A stretch of 64,000 bases of DNA from Ferruginibacter sp. (GTDB taxonomy: Bacteria > Bacteroidota > Bacteroidia > Chitinophagales > Chitinophagaceae). Each line of letters opens with the position of its first letter. Position 1 is the first letter of the stretch. The stretch spans positions 30,037-94,036 of the forward strand of contig JANXXM010000029.1 in NCBI GenBank assembly GCA_025350645.1, in the 5' to 3' direction. Positions 20,481 to 30,715 of the stretch are shown here, piece by piece. The position numbers were made by a program, and so were the translations under genes. The notes under the pieces are model-generated. The model had not been told where the DNA came from. It worked only from the letters and a program-made list of their open reading frames with translations, and made no database searches.

Positions 20481-21791
20481 ATGAGCATTTTTGAAGTAAG
20501 AGGAGGCAATAAATTAAAAGGTACTATTACCCCACAGGGAGCAAAAAACGAAGCTTTACAAATTATAAGTGCAGTATTACTTACAGCAGATGAAGTGCAA
20601 ATAAATAATATTCCCGATATTATAGATGTGAACCTGCTGATAGAATTGCTGCGGGAAATGAACGTAAAAGTGCAAAAAAAAGATGCGCATACTTACACTT
20701 TTAAAGCTGATGATGTAAATGTTGAATACCTGCAGAGCGAAGATTATTTTAAGAAAAGCGGAAGATTGCGTGGCTCTGTAATGCTTGCAGGCCCATTGCT
20801 TGCAAGGTTTAAAAAAGCCTATTTGCCAAAGCCAGGCGGCGATAAAATTGGCCGCAGAAGATTAGACACACATATAATTGGTTTTGAAAGACTGGGTGCC
20901 AGTTTTTCTTATAACAGCGATACCGGTTTTTTCGCCCTCAAAGCGGATGAGCTAAAAGGCTGCAACATGCTGCTGGATGAACCTAGTGTAACCGGCACTG
21001 CAAACATACTTATGGCAGCCGTGCTGGCAAATGGTACTACCACTATTTACAACGCAGCTTGCGAACCATATATACAGCAGCTAAGCAAAATGCTTATACG
21101 CATGGGTGCAAATATACAAGGCGTGGCAAGCAATATGCTTATTGTAAACGGTGTAGAAAAACTAAAGGGAACAACTCATACCATGCTGCCCGATATGATA
21201 GAAGTGGGTAGTTTTATTGGGCTAGCAGCAATGACGCAGGGAGAGGTTACTATTAAAAATGCAGGTATAAAAGAGCTGGGTATTATTCCCGAAAAATTTA
21301 AACTGCTGGGTATAAAAATGGATTTTAACGGCGATGATATTCACATTCCTTCCCAGGATAAATATGAGATACAACGCTTTTTAGATGGGGGAGTGCTTAC
21401 TATTTATGATAATCCATGGCCAGGTTTTACACCAGATTTGCTCAGTATTATTCTCGTAACAGCTATACAGGCACACGGCAGTATTTTAGTACATCAAAAA
21501 ATGTTTGAAAGCCGATTATTTTTCACGGATAAATTAATAGAAATGGGTGCACAAATTATTCTTTGCGATCCGCACAGGGCAGTAGTTATAGGGCTGGAAA
21601 GAGAAAAGCAATTGAGGGGTATAACCATGAGCAGCCCGGATATAAGAGCAGGCGTTGCTTTATTAATAGCAGCACTAAGTGCTCAAGGAAAAAGTATTAT
21701 TCAAAATATAGACCAGATAGACAGAGGTTACCAGAATATTGATGTACGACTGCGTGCATTGGGTGCAGATATTGTGCGAATTGCCCATTAG
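20481..21791 (+). CDS. murA: UDP-N-acetylglucosamine 1-carboxyvinyltransferase
   Basis: 436 aa; MSIFEVRGGNKLKGTITPQGAKNEALQIISAVLL...; EPSTP-type domain repeats. Confidence 0.96.
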   Translation: MSIFEVRGGNKLKGTITPQGAKNEALQIISAVLLTADEVQINNIPDIIDVNLLIELLREMNVKVQKKDAHTYTFKADDVNVEYLQSEDYFKKSGRLRGSVMLAGPLLARFKKAYLPKPGGDKIGRRRLDTHIIGFERLGASFSYNSDTGFFALKADELKGCNMLLDEPSVTGTANILMAAVLANGTTTIYNAACEPYIQQLSKMLIRMGANIQGVASNMLIVNGVEKLKGTTHTMLPDMIEVGSFIGLAAMTQGEVTIKNAGIKELGIIPEKFKLLGIKMDFNGDDIHIPSQDKYEIQRFLDGGVLTIYDNPWPGFTPDLLSIILVTAIQAHGSILVHQKMFESRLFFTDKLIEMGAQIILCDPHRAVVIGLEREKQLRGITMSSPDIRAGVALLIAALSAQGKSIIQNIDQIDRGYQNIDVRLRALGADIVRIAH

Positions 21792-21912
21792 CAAATAGGC
21801 AACTATAATTTGCAGGATATTATTTTACCAAAAAAAAAATAAAAAAATATTTTTATAAAACTTAAAAGTATTGAAGCTTAATCTTAATACTCAATTCAAG
21901 ATACTCGATACA

Positions 21913-22476
21913 ATGAACAGAATTTTAATTATAACGGCCCCATCAGGTGCAGGAAAAACATCCATTACAAAACATTTAATGGAAAAATTTCCGGTATTTG
22001 CCTTCTCTGTATCTGCAGCTACGAGGCAGCCCAGAGGTATTGAAAAAGACGGCTTAGATTATCATTTTATAACTGCAGATGAATTTAAATTTAAAATACA
22101 GCATAATGAATTTGTGGAGTGGGAAATGGTGTATGAAGGAAAATATTATGGTACATTAAAAGCAGAACTTATACGGATATGGAATGATGGAAAAATACCC
22201 GTGCTGGATATTGATGTGAAAGGCGCCATACATGTACAACAGCAATTTAATGAAGGTACATTAAGCCTTTTCATAGAACCACCGTCTGTAGAAGAACTTA
22301 AAAAACGCCTGCAAAGTAGGGGTACAGAAACAGAAGAGTCATTGGCGGCAAGGGTAAACAAGGCATCTTACGAATTATCTTTTAAAGATTATTTTAATAA
22401 AACGATCGTAAATGCCGATCTTATCACCGCTTGTGCAGAAGCCGAAAAAATTGTAGCCGCTTTTTTACAGGAATAA
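21913..22476 (+). CDS. gmk: guanylate kinase
   Basis: MNRILIITAPSGAGKTSITKHLMEKFPVFAFSVSAATRQPRGIEKDGLDYHFI; ATG 21913 preferred over TTG-extended track ORF (21871). Confidence 0.95.
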   Translation: MNRILIITAPSGAGKTSITKHLMEKFPVFAFSVSAATRQPRGIEKDGLDYHFITADEFKFKIQHNEFVEWEMVYEGKYYGTLKAELIRIWNDGKIPVLDIDVKGAIHVQQQFNEGTLSLFIEPPSVEELKKRLQSRGTETEESLAARVNKASYELSFKDYFNKTIVNADLITACAEAEKIVAAFLQE

Positions 22477-22510
22477 TATTCGTTTCTTTCTATTTTCTTA
22501 ATTTTATATA

Positions 22511-23803
22511 ATGGATATCCCGGCAATTCTTGCAATATTAATTTCACTTTTTATCATTGGCTTTTTTTCTGGTGTGGAAATAGCTTTTGTATCTGCCAAT
22601 AAATTATCGCTTGAGCTTAATAAAAAACAAGGAACCTATAGTGGAAAAATATGGGGTGGCTACGCAGATAATCCTGCAAAATTTATTGGCACCACACTCG
22701 TAGTTTTAAATATTGTACTGGTTATTTATGGCCTGCTCATTGGTGAAGTATTGTACCCCGTATGGCTCTGGATAGAGCGTCACCTGCCTGCATCATCTGC
22801 CAATTATTTAAGTTTTATAAAACTCTTTGTAGAAACTATTTTAGCTACTACTATCATTTTGTTTGTAGAATTTATTTTTAAAGCATTATTTCGTGCAAGA
22901 AATCTAAGCCTGTTAAATAACGGAATAATTGCCTGGACAGCCCAGTTTTTCTTTTCCATTTTTTCATCTACCGCTTCAGTATTTGTAAGTATAGCAGAGT
23001 GGATATTAAAATATGTTTTTAATGTAAAGATACACGACCGCAAAGAAGTGTTTAGCAAAGTAGATCTGGAGCATTATGTGCAGCAAAATAAAATGCACAA
23101 TGAAGAAGAATCTTCAGAAATAAATAAGGAACTTTTTGAGAATGCTTTATCGCTGGGAGATGTGCGCCTGCGGGAATGCCTTGTACCACGAAAAGAAATT
23201 GTGGGTACCGAAAAAAACAGCACTATTACTGAGGTAAAAAATATTTTTATAGAAACAAGGCTAAGCAAACTCGTTGTTTACGATAAAAATATTGATACTA
23301 TTACAGGGTACATTCACCAGTTAGATTTGTTTAAAAACCCGGCAACAATAACCGAAATTTTATTGCCCATCCCTACCGTACCAGAGAGCATGAGCGCTAC
23401 AGATCTAATGAACAAATTTAGTAAAGAACGCAAAAGTATAGCATGGGTTATAAATGAATTTGGTGGCACTGCAGGTATTGTAACTATGGAAGATTTGCTA
23501 GAAGAAATATTTGGGGAAATAAAAGATGAGTATGATGATGTGGAGGATTTTGTAGACAAACAAATTGCAGACAATGAATATATTTTTGCCGGGCGTATGG
23601 AGTTGGATCTGATAACAGAAAAATATAGCATTGCTTTTCCGGCAGATGAAAGTGCCGAAACCCTTTCTGGCTTTATCATACAACATAATGAAGCTATACC
23701 GTTGCAAAAAGAGCAAATAATTATTGGCAATTATGAATTTACCATTCTTAACGTAAGCGATACAAGAATAGAAACGGTAAAAATGAAAGTACTTCGTAGA
23801 TAA
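22511..23803 (+). CDS. CNNM/CBS-domain hemolysin-family (CorC-like) membrane protein
   Basis: 430 aa; N-terminal TM, RECLVPRKEIVG, WVINEFGGTAGIVTMEDLLEEIFGEI. Confidence 0.92.
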   Translation: MDIPAILAILISLFIIGFFSGVEIAFVSANKLSLELNKKQGTYSGKIWGGYADNPAKFIGTTLVVLNIVLVIYGLLIGEVLYPVWLWIERHLPASSANYLSFIKLFVETILATTIILFVEFIFKALFRARNLSLLNNGIIAWTAQFFFSIFSSTASVFVSIAEWILKYVFNVKIHDRKEVFSKVDLEHYVQQNKMHNEEESSEINKELFENALSLGDVRLRECLVPRKEIVGTEKNSTITEVKNIFIETRLSKLVVYDKNIDTITGYIHQLDLFKNPATITEILLPIPTVPESMSATDLMNKFSKERKSIAWVINEFGGTAGIVTMEDLLEEIFGEIKDEYDDVEDFVDKQIADNEYIFAGRMELDLITEKYSIAFPADESAETLSGFIIQHNEAIPLQKEQIIIGNYEFTILNVSDTRIETVKMKVLRR

Positions 23804-23830
23804 AATATTTTCAGCAACTAATTTTGCAGC

Positions 23831-24892
23831 ATGACAATTGGCGCACATATTCCCTCAGCAAAAATAAACGGGCTGCTGCATTCCTCTCTTATATTACTCG
23901 CAAAAAAATATCCTACCAATCATTTTATTTTTTTTGTAGAAAAAAAAATAAAACTACTTGTAAATAATTGTACAGTTGTAATCATCTCCCCAAAGCCAAA
24001 AAATAAATTATTGCAGCATTATTGGTACAATTATAAATTGCCTGCATTGCTTAAAAGATACGATGTAAATACTTTTATAAGTACCGCTGATATGCTTTCG
24101 CTAAAAACAACTATTGATCAATATCTTTTGTTTGAGGACGATGTTTTTGCAACTGAAAAAAAATCAAATAATTATTTTAAAAAAATATTTAGCAGTAATC
24201 TAAAAAAAGCAAGAGGAATATTTGTAGCAGAAGAAATTTTTAAAACCAATGCAATTTCTCGTTTGCCGGATGGCGAAGAAAAGATAAAAGTTGTTTTTCA
24301 CGGCATTGGGGACAAAAAACTGCCTCTTGGATTTACTGATCAGCAATCAGTTAAAAACCAATATACAGAAGGATTTGAGTATTTTCTTTATTTTGTAAAT
24401 TCTTATACCGCTGTACATTTAGTAATAATCCTCAAAGCATTTTCTCTTTTTAAAAAGTGGCAAAAATCTTCTATGAAATTGGTTTTTATATTGCAAAATA
24501 TTAAAGAAGAGGGATTGATAAACGATTTTAAAAATTATAAATATAAAAACGATATTGTTTTTGTAACGGATAAACATAATAGTGCTTATATTTTACAAAC
24601 TGCATACACTACCATTTGTTTTGAAAAGTATGCGGGAAACAATAAAATTTTTGAAGCAGTACAATCTGGCGTTCCTGTTATTGCAGATGAAACAGCAATA
24701 AATACAGCAGTTTTTACAAATACAGTTTTATTTTGCGAGATAACAGCGCAATCTTTATCACAAAAAATGATGTTGCTCTACAAAGATGAATTTGAAAGAA
24801 ACAGATTGATTGAAGCAGGGTATAGTAAAGCAATAAAATATAATAGTGAAGCTGCCGCACATAAAATATGGGATACACTTACAGAAGTATAA
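23831..24892 (+). CDS. glycosyltransferase, family 1/4-like
   Basis: 353 aa; C-terminal ICFEKYAGNNKIFEAVQSGVPVIADETAI resembles GT-B nucleotide-sugar motif. Confidence 0.7.
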   Translation: MTIGAHIPSAKINGLLHSSLILLAKKYPTNHFIFFVEKKIKLLVNNCTVVIISPKPKNKLLQHYWYNYKLPALLKRYDVNTFISTADMLSLKTTIDQYLLFEDDVFATEKKSNNYFKKIFSSNLKKARGIFVAEEIFKTNAISRLPDGEEKIKVVFHGIGDKKLPLGFTDQQSVKNQYTEGFEYFLYFVNSYTAVHLVIILKAFSLFKKWQKSSMKLVFILQNIKEEGLINDFKNYKYKNDIVFVTDKHNSAYILQTAYTTICFEKYAGNNKIFEAVQSGVPVIADETAINTAVFTNTVLFCEITAQSLSQKMMLLYKDEFERNRLIEAGYSKAIKYNSEAAAHKIWDTLTEV

Positions 24893-24935
24893 AAGCATAA
24901 AACCTGTTAACTTCGCACTTCGAAAAATTATAAAT

Positions 24936-25283
24936 ATGCACAAATCATCTATAAAAATTGATATCTTACTGAGTGCGGATAAAGTGCCGGAAAACATTAC
25001 GTGGAATGCAACAGACAGCAGTGCAGATATGACACAAAAAGCAAAAGCGATGTGTATTGCATTTTGGGATGCTGCAGATAAAACTGCCCTGCGTATAGAT
25101 CTTTGGACAAAAGATATGATGGTAGATGAAATGGGAGAATTTTTTTACCAGATGTTTTTTACCATGGCAGATACTTTTAACAGGGCCACACAAGATACTG
25201 TGCAGGCAGAAGAAATAAGGGTATTCGCAAATAGTTTTATTAAAAAATTTAGAGATAAACAGGTAAAAGAAAACAGCGCTTAA
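24936..25283 (+). CDS. gldC: gliding motility protein GldC
   Basis: MHKSSIKIDILLSADKVPENITWNATDSSADMTQKAKAMCIAFWDAADKTALRIDLWTKDMMVDEM; ATG at 24936. Confidence 0.92.
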   Translation: MHKSSIKIDILLSADKVPENITWNATDSSADMTQKAKAMCIAFWDAADKTALRIDLWTKDMMVDEMGEFFYQMFFTMADTFNRATQDTVQAEEIRVFANSFIKKFRDKQVKENSA

Positions 25284-25413
25284 ATAAATTACATAATAAA
25301 ATAAGCGAACTACATGGCACAGTGTAAGAAAAAAAAGTGCATATATTTTTTAAATAAATACAAAAATTAAGTTTGCCACAGCAATGCTGTACAAGTTTTT
25401 AAAATTAAAAATA

Positions 25414-25863
25414 ATGAGTTTAGAACAAAACATTATGGCATCTATGAAAGATGCAATGAAAGCAAAAGATGAAGCAAAGCTTCGTTCCTTAAGAGCCATA
25501 AAAGCAGAAATAATAAAAGCAAAAACAGAACCAGGTTCAGGGGGCGAAATTGATGAAGCTACAGAACAAAAGTTTTTGCAAAAAATGGTAAAACAACGCA
25601 AAGATTCTTTGGAAATATTTGAGAAGCAGGGTAGGGAAGATCTTGCAATAAAAGAAAGAGAAGAACTTGCAGTAATAGAAAAATTTTTGCCGGCGCAAAT
25701 GAGCATGGCAGATATTACTGCAATTGTAAAAAACATTATAACCAGCACTGGTGCATCTTCCGCAGCCGATATGGGTAAAGTAATGGGTGCGGCTACCAAA
25801 CAACTTGCCGGCAAGGCAGATGGCAAAATGATTAGTGGAATCGTAAAATCTTTATTAGCCTAA
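25414..25863 (+). CDS. GatB/YqeY domain-containing protein
   Basis: MSLEQNIMASMKDAMKAKDEAKLRSLRAIKAEIIKAKTE...QRKDSLEIFEKQGREDLAIKEREELAVIEKFLPAQMS. Confidence 0.93.
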   Translation: MSLEQNIMASMKDAMKAKDEAKLRSLRAIKAEIIKAKTEPGSGGEIDEATEQKFLQKMVKQRKDSLEIFEKQGREDLAIKEREELAVIEKFLPAQMSMADITAIVKNIITSTGASSAADMGKVMGAATKQLAGKADGKMISGIVKSLLA

Positions 25864-25873
25864 ACTTTATGCA

Positions 25874-26410
25874 ATGATAATAGATGCCAGCTTTATAATA
25901 CTTATGGTGCTGGCCGTTTACAAGGGCTTGCACAAAGGATTTATTGTAGCAGTTTTTTCTGTAGTTGGTTTTATTGTGGGGTTGGCAGCAGCATTAAAAT
26001 TATCCGCTTTTGTAGCTGCAAAACTTACTACACAGGTAAATGCTGGCAGCAAATGGCTGCCGGTAGTTTCTTTTTTATTAGTATTTATTGCCATTGCATT
26101 CCTGGTAAATTTTTGTGGTAAGCTTATTCAAAAAATATTTGAAACCGTAATGCTGGGTTGGGTAAACCGTATAGGCGGTGCATTGCTTTATGCACTGTTG
26201 TATAGCATCATCATCAGCATATTTTTATTTTATGCAGTACAGCTTCATTTCTTAAAAACAGAAACTATTAGCGCTTCTGTAATATACCCGTACTTGCAGC
26301 CCTTAGGTCCAAAAGTTATTGGCGGCTTTGGTTTTGTTATCCCCTGGTTTAAAGATATGTTTGCCCAGTTGCAACATTTTTTTGAAGAGGTTGCTGCCTC
26401 AGCAAAATAA
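25874..26410 (+). CDS. CvpA family membrane protein
   Basis: 178 aa; IIDASFIILMVLAVYKGLHKGFIVAVFSVVGFIVGLAAALKLS. Confidence 0.85.
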   Translation: MIIDASFIILMVLAVYKGLHKGFIVAVFSVVGFIVGLAAALKLSAFVAAKLTTQVNAGSKWLPVVSFLLVFIAIAFLVNFCGKLIQKIFETVMLGWVNRIGGALLYALLYSIIISIFLFYAVQLHFLKTETISASVIYPYLQPLGPKVIGGFGFVIPWFKDMFAQLQHFFEEVAASAK

Positions 26411-26462
26411 TATTTTATTTGCTATTGCGCTTTCAGCATTAGTACTTTATTTATCTTTTGTA

Positions 26463-26535
26463 CGTTGCCCGCCTGCAATCTTTTTATCCGCTGAAAAGGC
26501 GGAATAAAAAGGATTTTCGGCTAAGCAAACGCAGC
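26463..26535. repeat. ~73 bp palindromic element, copy 1
   Basis: cgttgcccgcctgcaatctttttatccgctgaaaaggcggaataaaaaggattttcggctaagcaaacgcagcc; matches reverse complement of 45538-45607. Confidence 0.85.
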
Positions 26536-26873
26536 CCTTCAGCATTTTATCTTTATCATCATTTTCTTATAATTTTTTGTACGTTTTAGAGAGTATCTTT
26601 CGTAAATACAGTATTCAAATTTTTTTTTATTTTTTTATAAAAGCATTAGCTAGTAAATGTTTTTTTTATAAAATAACTTAACCTGCAATAGTCATCGTCT
26701 AACTTCCAAACAAGGGTTCTCATCGAATTTTAGAATCATAAGATATTCATACTTAGTAATTTTACCCTATAAATCAAAGATAATAACGGCTCTTACGAAA
26801 TAAGTTTAGTAAAAACCCGTTTTATAAATAATAACTAAAAAATAAACAACCAATTATTTTTTGTAAGAAAAAT

Positions 26874-27311
26874 ATGAAACTATCTTCACTATACAATCCT
26901 TTACACTTTTTACAAGCTTGTTTTAAAATGAACAGAGAAAACCAAAACTACAATACAGAAAGCAATAGAAGTAATTTGATAGAGCCGGATTATTTAGACA
27001 AAATTTGTTGCGGAGATCAGGTATTTAGAAAAGATATTATAAATGAACTCATCATTCAGATACCGGAAAATATCTTAAAAATGGAAGTGGCTATTCAGCA
27101 AAATCTTTTTACTGAAGTGCACAGTGTAGCGCATGATCTTAAAACAAATGTTTTCATTTTAGGCCTTTCAAAATTAATAGGAGAACCGCTTCAAAGCATC
27201 GAAACTTTAAGCTTAACTGCCAGTACAATGACGGAAATAGAAACATTATTTGCAGGTATAAAATCTGTATGCCAGGTTGCGATAGTAGAAGCAAAACAAA
27301 TGGCAGCCTAA
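26874..27311 (+). CDS. Hpt (histidine phosphotransfer)-like domain protein
   Basis: 145 aa; VHSVAHDLKTNVFILGLSKLIGEPLQSIE resembles HPt HxLKxxxxxxG helix motif. Confidence 0.65.
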   Translation: MKLSSLYNPLHFLQACFKMNRENQNYNTESNRSNLIEPDYLDKICCGDQVFRKDIINELIIQIPENILKMEVAIQQNLFTEVHSVAHDLKTNVFILGLSKLIGEPLQSIETLSLTASTMTEIETLFAGIKSVCQVAIVEAKQMAA

Positions 27312-27349
27312 GCCGCTATTTGTTACTTTTTACTAAATATTTTTTTCTC

Positions 27350-28543
27350 CTAAATAAAATGAAGATAATCGTAATTGCCACCAAGAATTGTTTTATCATT
27401 TGTACCCAGCCATTTATTTAATACTGTAGCATATACACTTTTAAAATCTACTTTATGCTTTAGGTCTCCATCGTTAAGGTCTGTAAGATCTGGCATAGCA
27501 TTAAGTAATCCCTTTTGTTTTAACCCACCGCTTATAAAAAACATGTTATTTGCAGTGCCATGGTCTGTACCATTGCTGGCATTTTGAGTAACCCGCCTTC
27601 CAAATTCGGAGAACGTCATCATCAGTACATCTTCAAAACGATTATTCTTTTTAAGATCATCAGTAAATGCTTTTACCGCATCATTCAATTCTGTAAACAG
27701 TCTTTTCTGCTGTGCTTCCTGCGCTACATGCGTATCAAAACTACCCAGCGATAAGTAATAAACTTTTGTGTTTATATCCGATAAAATTAATGAGGATATT
27801 GTTTTCAGATTTTTTCCAAGTTCCGTATTAGGATATGATGCTGCGGTAGGACGTAATTTGCTCTGGTTATAAATATAATCTGCACTGCTAAGCGTTTCGC
27901 TCATAGTTTTATATAAATAATCTACTGTTTCTTCCGACCCCTGATGGGCTGCATTAATATCTTTATAAAATTTTTCGTTACTACTGCTGTATAATTTACG
28001 CGGGTCTTTAAAGGCTAATCCTTTTTTATCCTTTCCTTTTAAAGCAAGACTTAGGGTATCATCTATTTCCAGCCCTTGCGTTGGTTTATCGCAACCTATG
28101 CATTGTGCATCCAGGTAACGACCTATCCACCCGGTGTTTAAATACTCAGTAGCATTACTTGCGCTTTGCCATATATCCATACTTCTAAAATGCGACCGGT
28201 CAGGATTTGGATAACCTACACTATTCATTATACCCAGGTTTCCTTCATCGTATAAACCTTTAAAAGCTAAGAGTGCAGGGTTAAGTCCGGCATCTGCAGT
28301 AAGCCCCAAAGCCACGTCTTTACTTATTCCTATCGTTTTTCGTTCCCGGTAATAAATGTCATTAGTAATGGGTATTACTGTATTTAATCCATCATTACCA
28401 CCACTAAATTGTATTACTACAACAACCTTGTTGCCTGCAGGTACCATTAATGGTTTTTCGAATGCTTTTAAAAATTTTGGCATCATCATAGACGCTGTGG
28501 CAAGTGAGCCAATTTGTATAAAATCTTTACGCTTAAGTAACAT
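27350..28543 (-). CDS. DUF1501 domain-containing protein
   Basis: 397 aa; VVVIQFSGGNDGLNTVIP, HFRSMDIWQSA, FDTH, FSEFGRRVTQNASNGTDHGTANNMFFISG. Confidence 0.93.
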   Translation of the reverse strand: MLLKRKDFIQIGSLATASMMMPKFLKAFEKPLMVPAGNKVVVVIQFSGGNDGLNTVIPITNDIYYRERKTIGISKDVALGLTADAGLNPALLAFKGLYDEGNLGIMNSVGYPNPDRSHFRSMDIWQSASNATEYLNTGWIGRYLDAQCIGCDKPTQGLEIDDTLSLALKGKDKKGLAFKDPRKLYSSSNEKFYKDINAAHQGSEETVDYLYKTMSETLSSADYIYNQSKLRPTAASYPNTELGKNLKTISSLILSDINTKVYYLSLGSFDTHVAQEAQQKRLFTELNDAVKAFTDDLKKNNRFEDVLMMTFSEFGRRVTQNASNGTDHGTANNMFFISGGLKQKGLLNAMPDLTDLNDGDLKHKVDFKSVYATVLNKWLGTNDKTILGGNYDYLHFI

Positions 28544-28621
28544 AATAAATTATTTAAAAACTTCTAAATTCACTGAAGGTGAACACAGAAGATTGTGAAT
28601 GTAGAGAGCCTAATTCTTATA

Positions 28622-28663
28622 CATTTCTTGTGTTTTAAATCTTGTGTCTAAAATCTAATATCT
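28622..28663. repeat. degenerate heptanucleotide tandem repeat, intergenic
   Basis: catttct tgtgttt taaatct tgtgtct aaaatct aatatct (six 7-nt units). Confidence 0.75.
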
Positions 28664-30119
28664 AACACAATTGATATTCCGGCGTGCTCATTACATTTAT
28701 CACCACACTTTTTATAAAACTTTCCCTGCTTTCATTGTTTAAATACTGGGATAATAATGTTGTATTTATACGTGCGTGCGTTTGTAGTAAAGAGTTTATG
28801 ATAACCTGCGAAAGCTGCGGCCTTGCGGTTTTTTCAAAATTTTTATTTACCATTGGCCAGTCGATTACAGCACTGCCGCCATTAGTAGAAAATGCAGCTT
28901 TTTTCCCCAGCTTTATTCTTTTTTCGTTCATCATGCCCATGTTCACATCATCATCACTTTTCGGGCGAATGTCTATGGAATCTTTTGCACTTAATACCTG
29001 CGGTATCTGCAGCCGAACCATTAATGTGCTGCTGTCTATCCAGCTTTTTCCACCTGCCCAGCCAGCAACATTTGGTGGGTAAAATAAGGTTTGTCCCAGT
29101 ACTTTTTCAAATAATAATTGTGCATCAGGATTATCCAGCGTTAGCGGCAGGTACCGTCTTATTCCAACTAATAATTCCACCGGTGATTTTATTTTATTTC
29201 CGATATTTTTTTGATCGTAAAACCAGTCACTCGTATAAATATCATCCAGCAATTTTTTAATATCATAATTACTTTTAAAAAAACGAGCGCTCAAATATTG
29301 AACGTTGGCTTCGTCAATATTTTCATTTACGAAATAGCTGTAAATTTTTTTGGTAATATAATTAGCCGTTTGGGGATTTTTTAAAATGATGTCCAGTATT
29401 TCATCACCATTAAAGTTGCCTGTTTTTCCTAAAAAAGTTTTTTCCTGGTCGTCATGTATATTTGGCTTGAATATAAAGTTGCCAGTAGCATCATAAGTCC
29501 AGCCTGTAAAAGCTCTTGCACTTTCTTTAATGTCATTCTCCATATAGTTTCCTCTGCCCAGTGTAAAAAGTTCCATTACTTCCCGTGCAAAGTTTTCGTT
29601 TGGTTTGCCTTTTCTATTTTGCTGATTATTTAAAAACTGGAGCATTGCAGGGCTCTTGCTTACCGCATGCAGCATATCTCCAAAATTGCCCAGGGCATTG
29701 GGTCTTATAACATTCAATAACTCCTGCGAAAAATAAGAGTTTACTACTCTGCATGCAAAATGACCATGCCAGAAAAGGCTCATTTTTTCTCTTAACTGGG
29801 CTTTGCTGTTTACCATTACCTCCAACCAGTCCAGGTTCAGGTTTTTAAGCTCATCTACAGATTGCTTGCGCATAAGCTGCTTTTGTTCCTTGGTAACTTC
29901 CGCAGGTTTCATTTTTATTCCATCTGCATTCATATCATTTTTATAAGAAACCGGTATAGTAGCAGTATTTATTTTGTAAGGCTTTTCAGCAGAAGTTTTT
30001 AATAAAGTTTCCCATAGTTTTTTGGGATTAGTAGCGGAAAGGTTTTCAATATTTTCTGCCATTGGGCCAAAGCCTGCCCGCCATAACAGATGCTGATTTT
30101 TTAAACGGATATCTGGCAT
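28662..30119 (-). CDS. DUF1800 domain-containing protein
   Basis: 485 aa; HLLWRAGFGP, KMSLFWHGHFAC, NENFAREVMELFTLGRGNYMENDIKESARAFTGW. Confidence 0.93.
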   Translation of the reverse strand: MPDIRLKNQHLLWRAGFGPMAENIENLSATNPKKLWETLLKTSAEKPYKINTATIPVSYKNDMNADGIKMKPAEVTKEQKQLMRKQSVDELKNLNLDWLEVMVNSKAQLREKMSLFWHGHFACRVVNSYFSQELLNVIRPNALGNFGDMLHAVSKSPAMLQFLNNQQNRKGKPNENFAREVMELFTLGRGNYMENDIKESARAFTGWTYDATGNFIFKPNIHDDQEKTFLGKTGNFNGDEILDIILKNPQTANYITKKIYSYFVNENIDEANVQYLSARFFKSNYDIKKLLDDIYTSDWFYDQKNIGNKIKSPVELLVGIRRYLPLTLDNPDAQLLFEKVLGQTLFYPPNVAGWAGGKSWIDSSTLMVRLQIPQVLSAKDSIDIRPKSDDDVNMGMMNEKRIKLGKKAAFSTNGGSAVIDWPMVNKNFEKTARPQLSQVIINSLLQTHARINTTLLSQYLNNESRESFIKSVVINVMSTPEYQLC

Positions 30120-30221
30120 AATACTAAAATTTTAAAAGTACGATACTAGGACGCTGTGTAGTTTATATAGTTTAACAGCAAAAATAAAAACCTGTATTTT
30201 TTATAAAAATTTGCAATATTT

Positions 30222-30593
30222 TTATTCTTTTTTTGCGTGATTATTTATGTACAGAGTAATATTTGCTTTACCAGCAGAATCCAGGCCGGCTTTTAGAGCC
30301 ATTCTTTCTATAATAGGCTTCCATTCTTCTACAGTAAAATCCTGCTCATTCTTTAATTCATGGCAGCGTCCGCATTTTGCATTGTAAATTTCTTTGCCCG
30401 CTTCTGCCCTTGTTGTATTCATATCCAATGGTTGTACGTTAGCTATTACTACAGGTTCAACTTTTATTTCTTCTACAGGTTTAATGGCAGATACAGGAGT
30501 TATGGGCGTTATATTAACCGGTTGTTTGGTAATTTTTATAACACATCCCGTAAAAAATATAAAAAGTACAAGTAGTATATAAATTGATTTCAT
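30222..30593 (-). CDS. c-type cytochrome-like lipoprotein
   Basis: 123 aa; lipobox FFTGC; single CxxCH (AKCGRCHELK). Confidence 0.8.
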   Translation of the reverse strand: MKSIYILLVLFIFFTGCVIKITKQPVNITPITPVSAIKPVEEIKVEPVVIANVQPLDMNTTRAEAGKEIYNAKCGRCHELKNEQDFTVEEWKPIIERMALKAGLDSAGKANITLYINNHAKKE

Positions 30594-30715
30594 AATTAAA
30601 TTTATAATAAAATTGTTGTCTAAAAATAACCCTAATAAATCATTAACAGAATTATATTGAAAAAAGAATTCTGCATTAAAAAAAGCGGTAAATTGTATAT
30701 ATAATTTTTCCGTTT

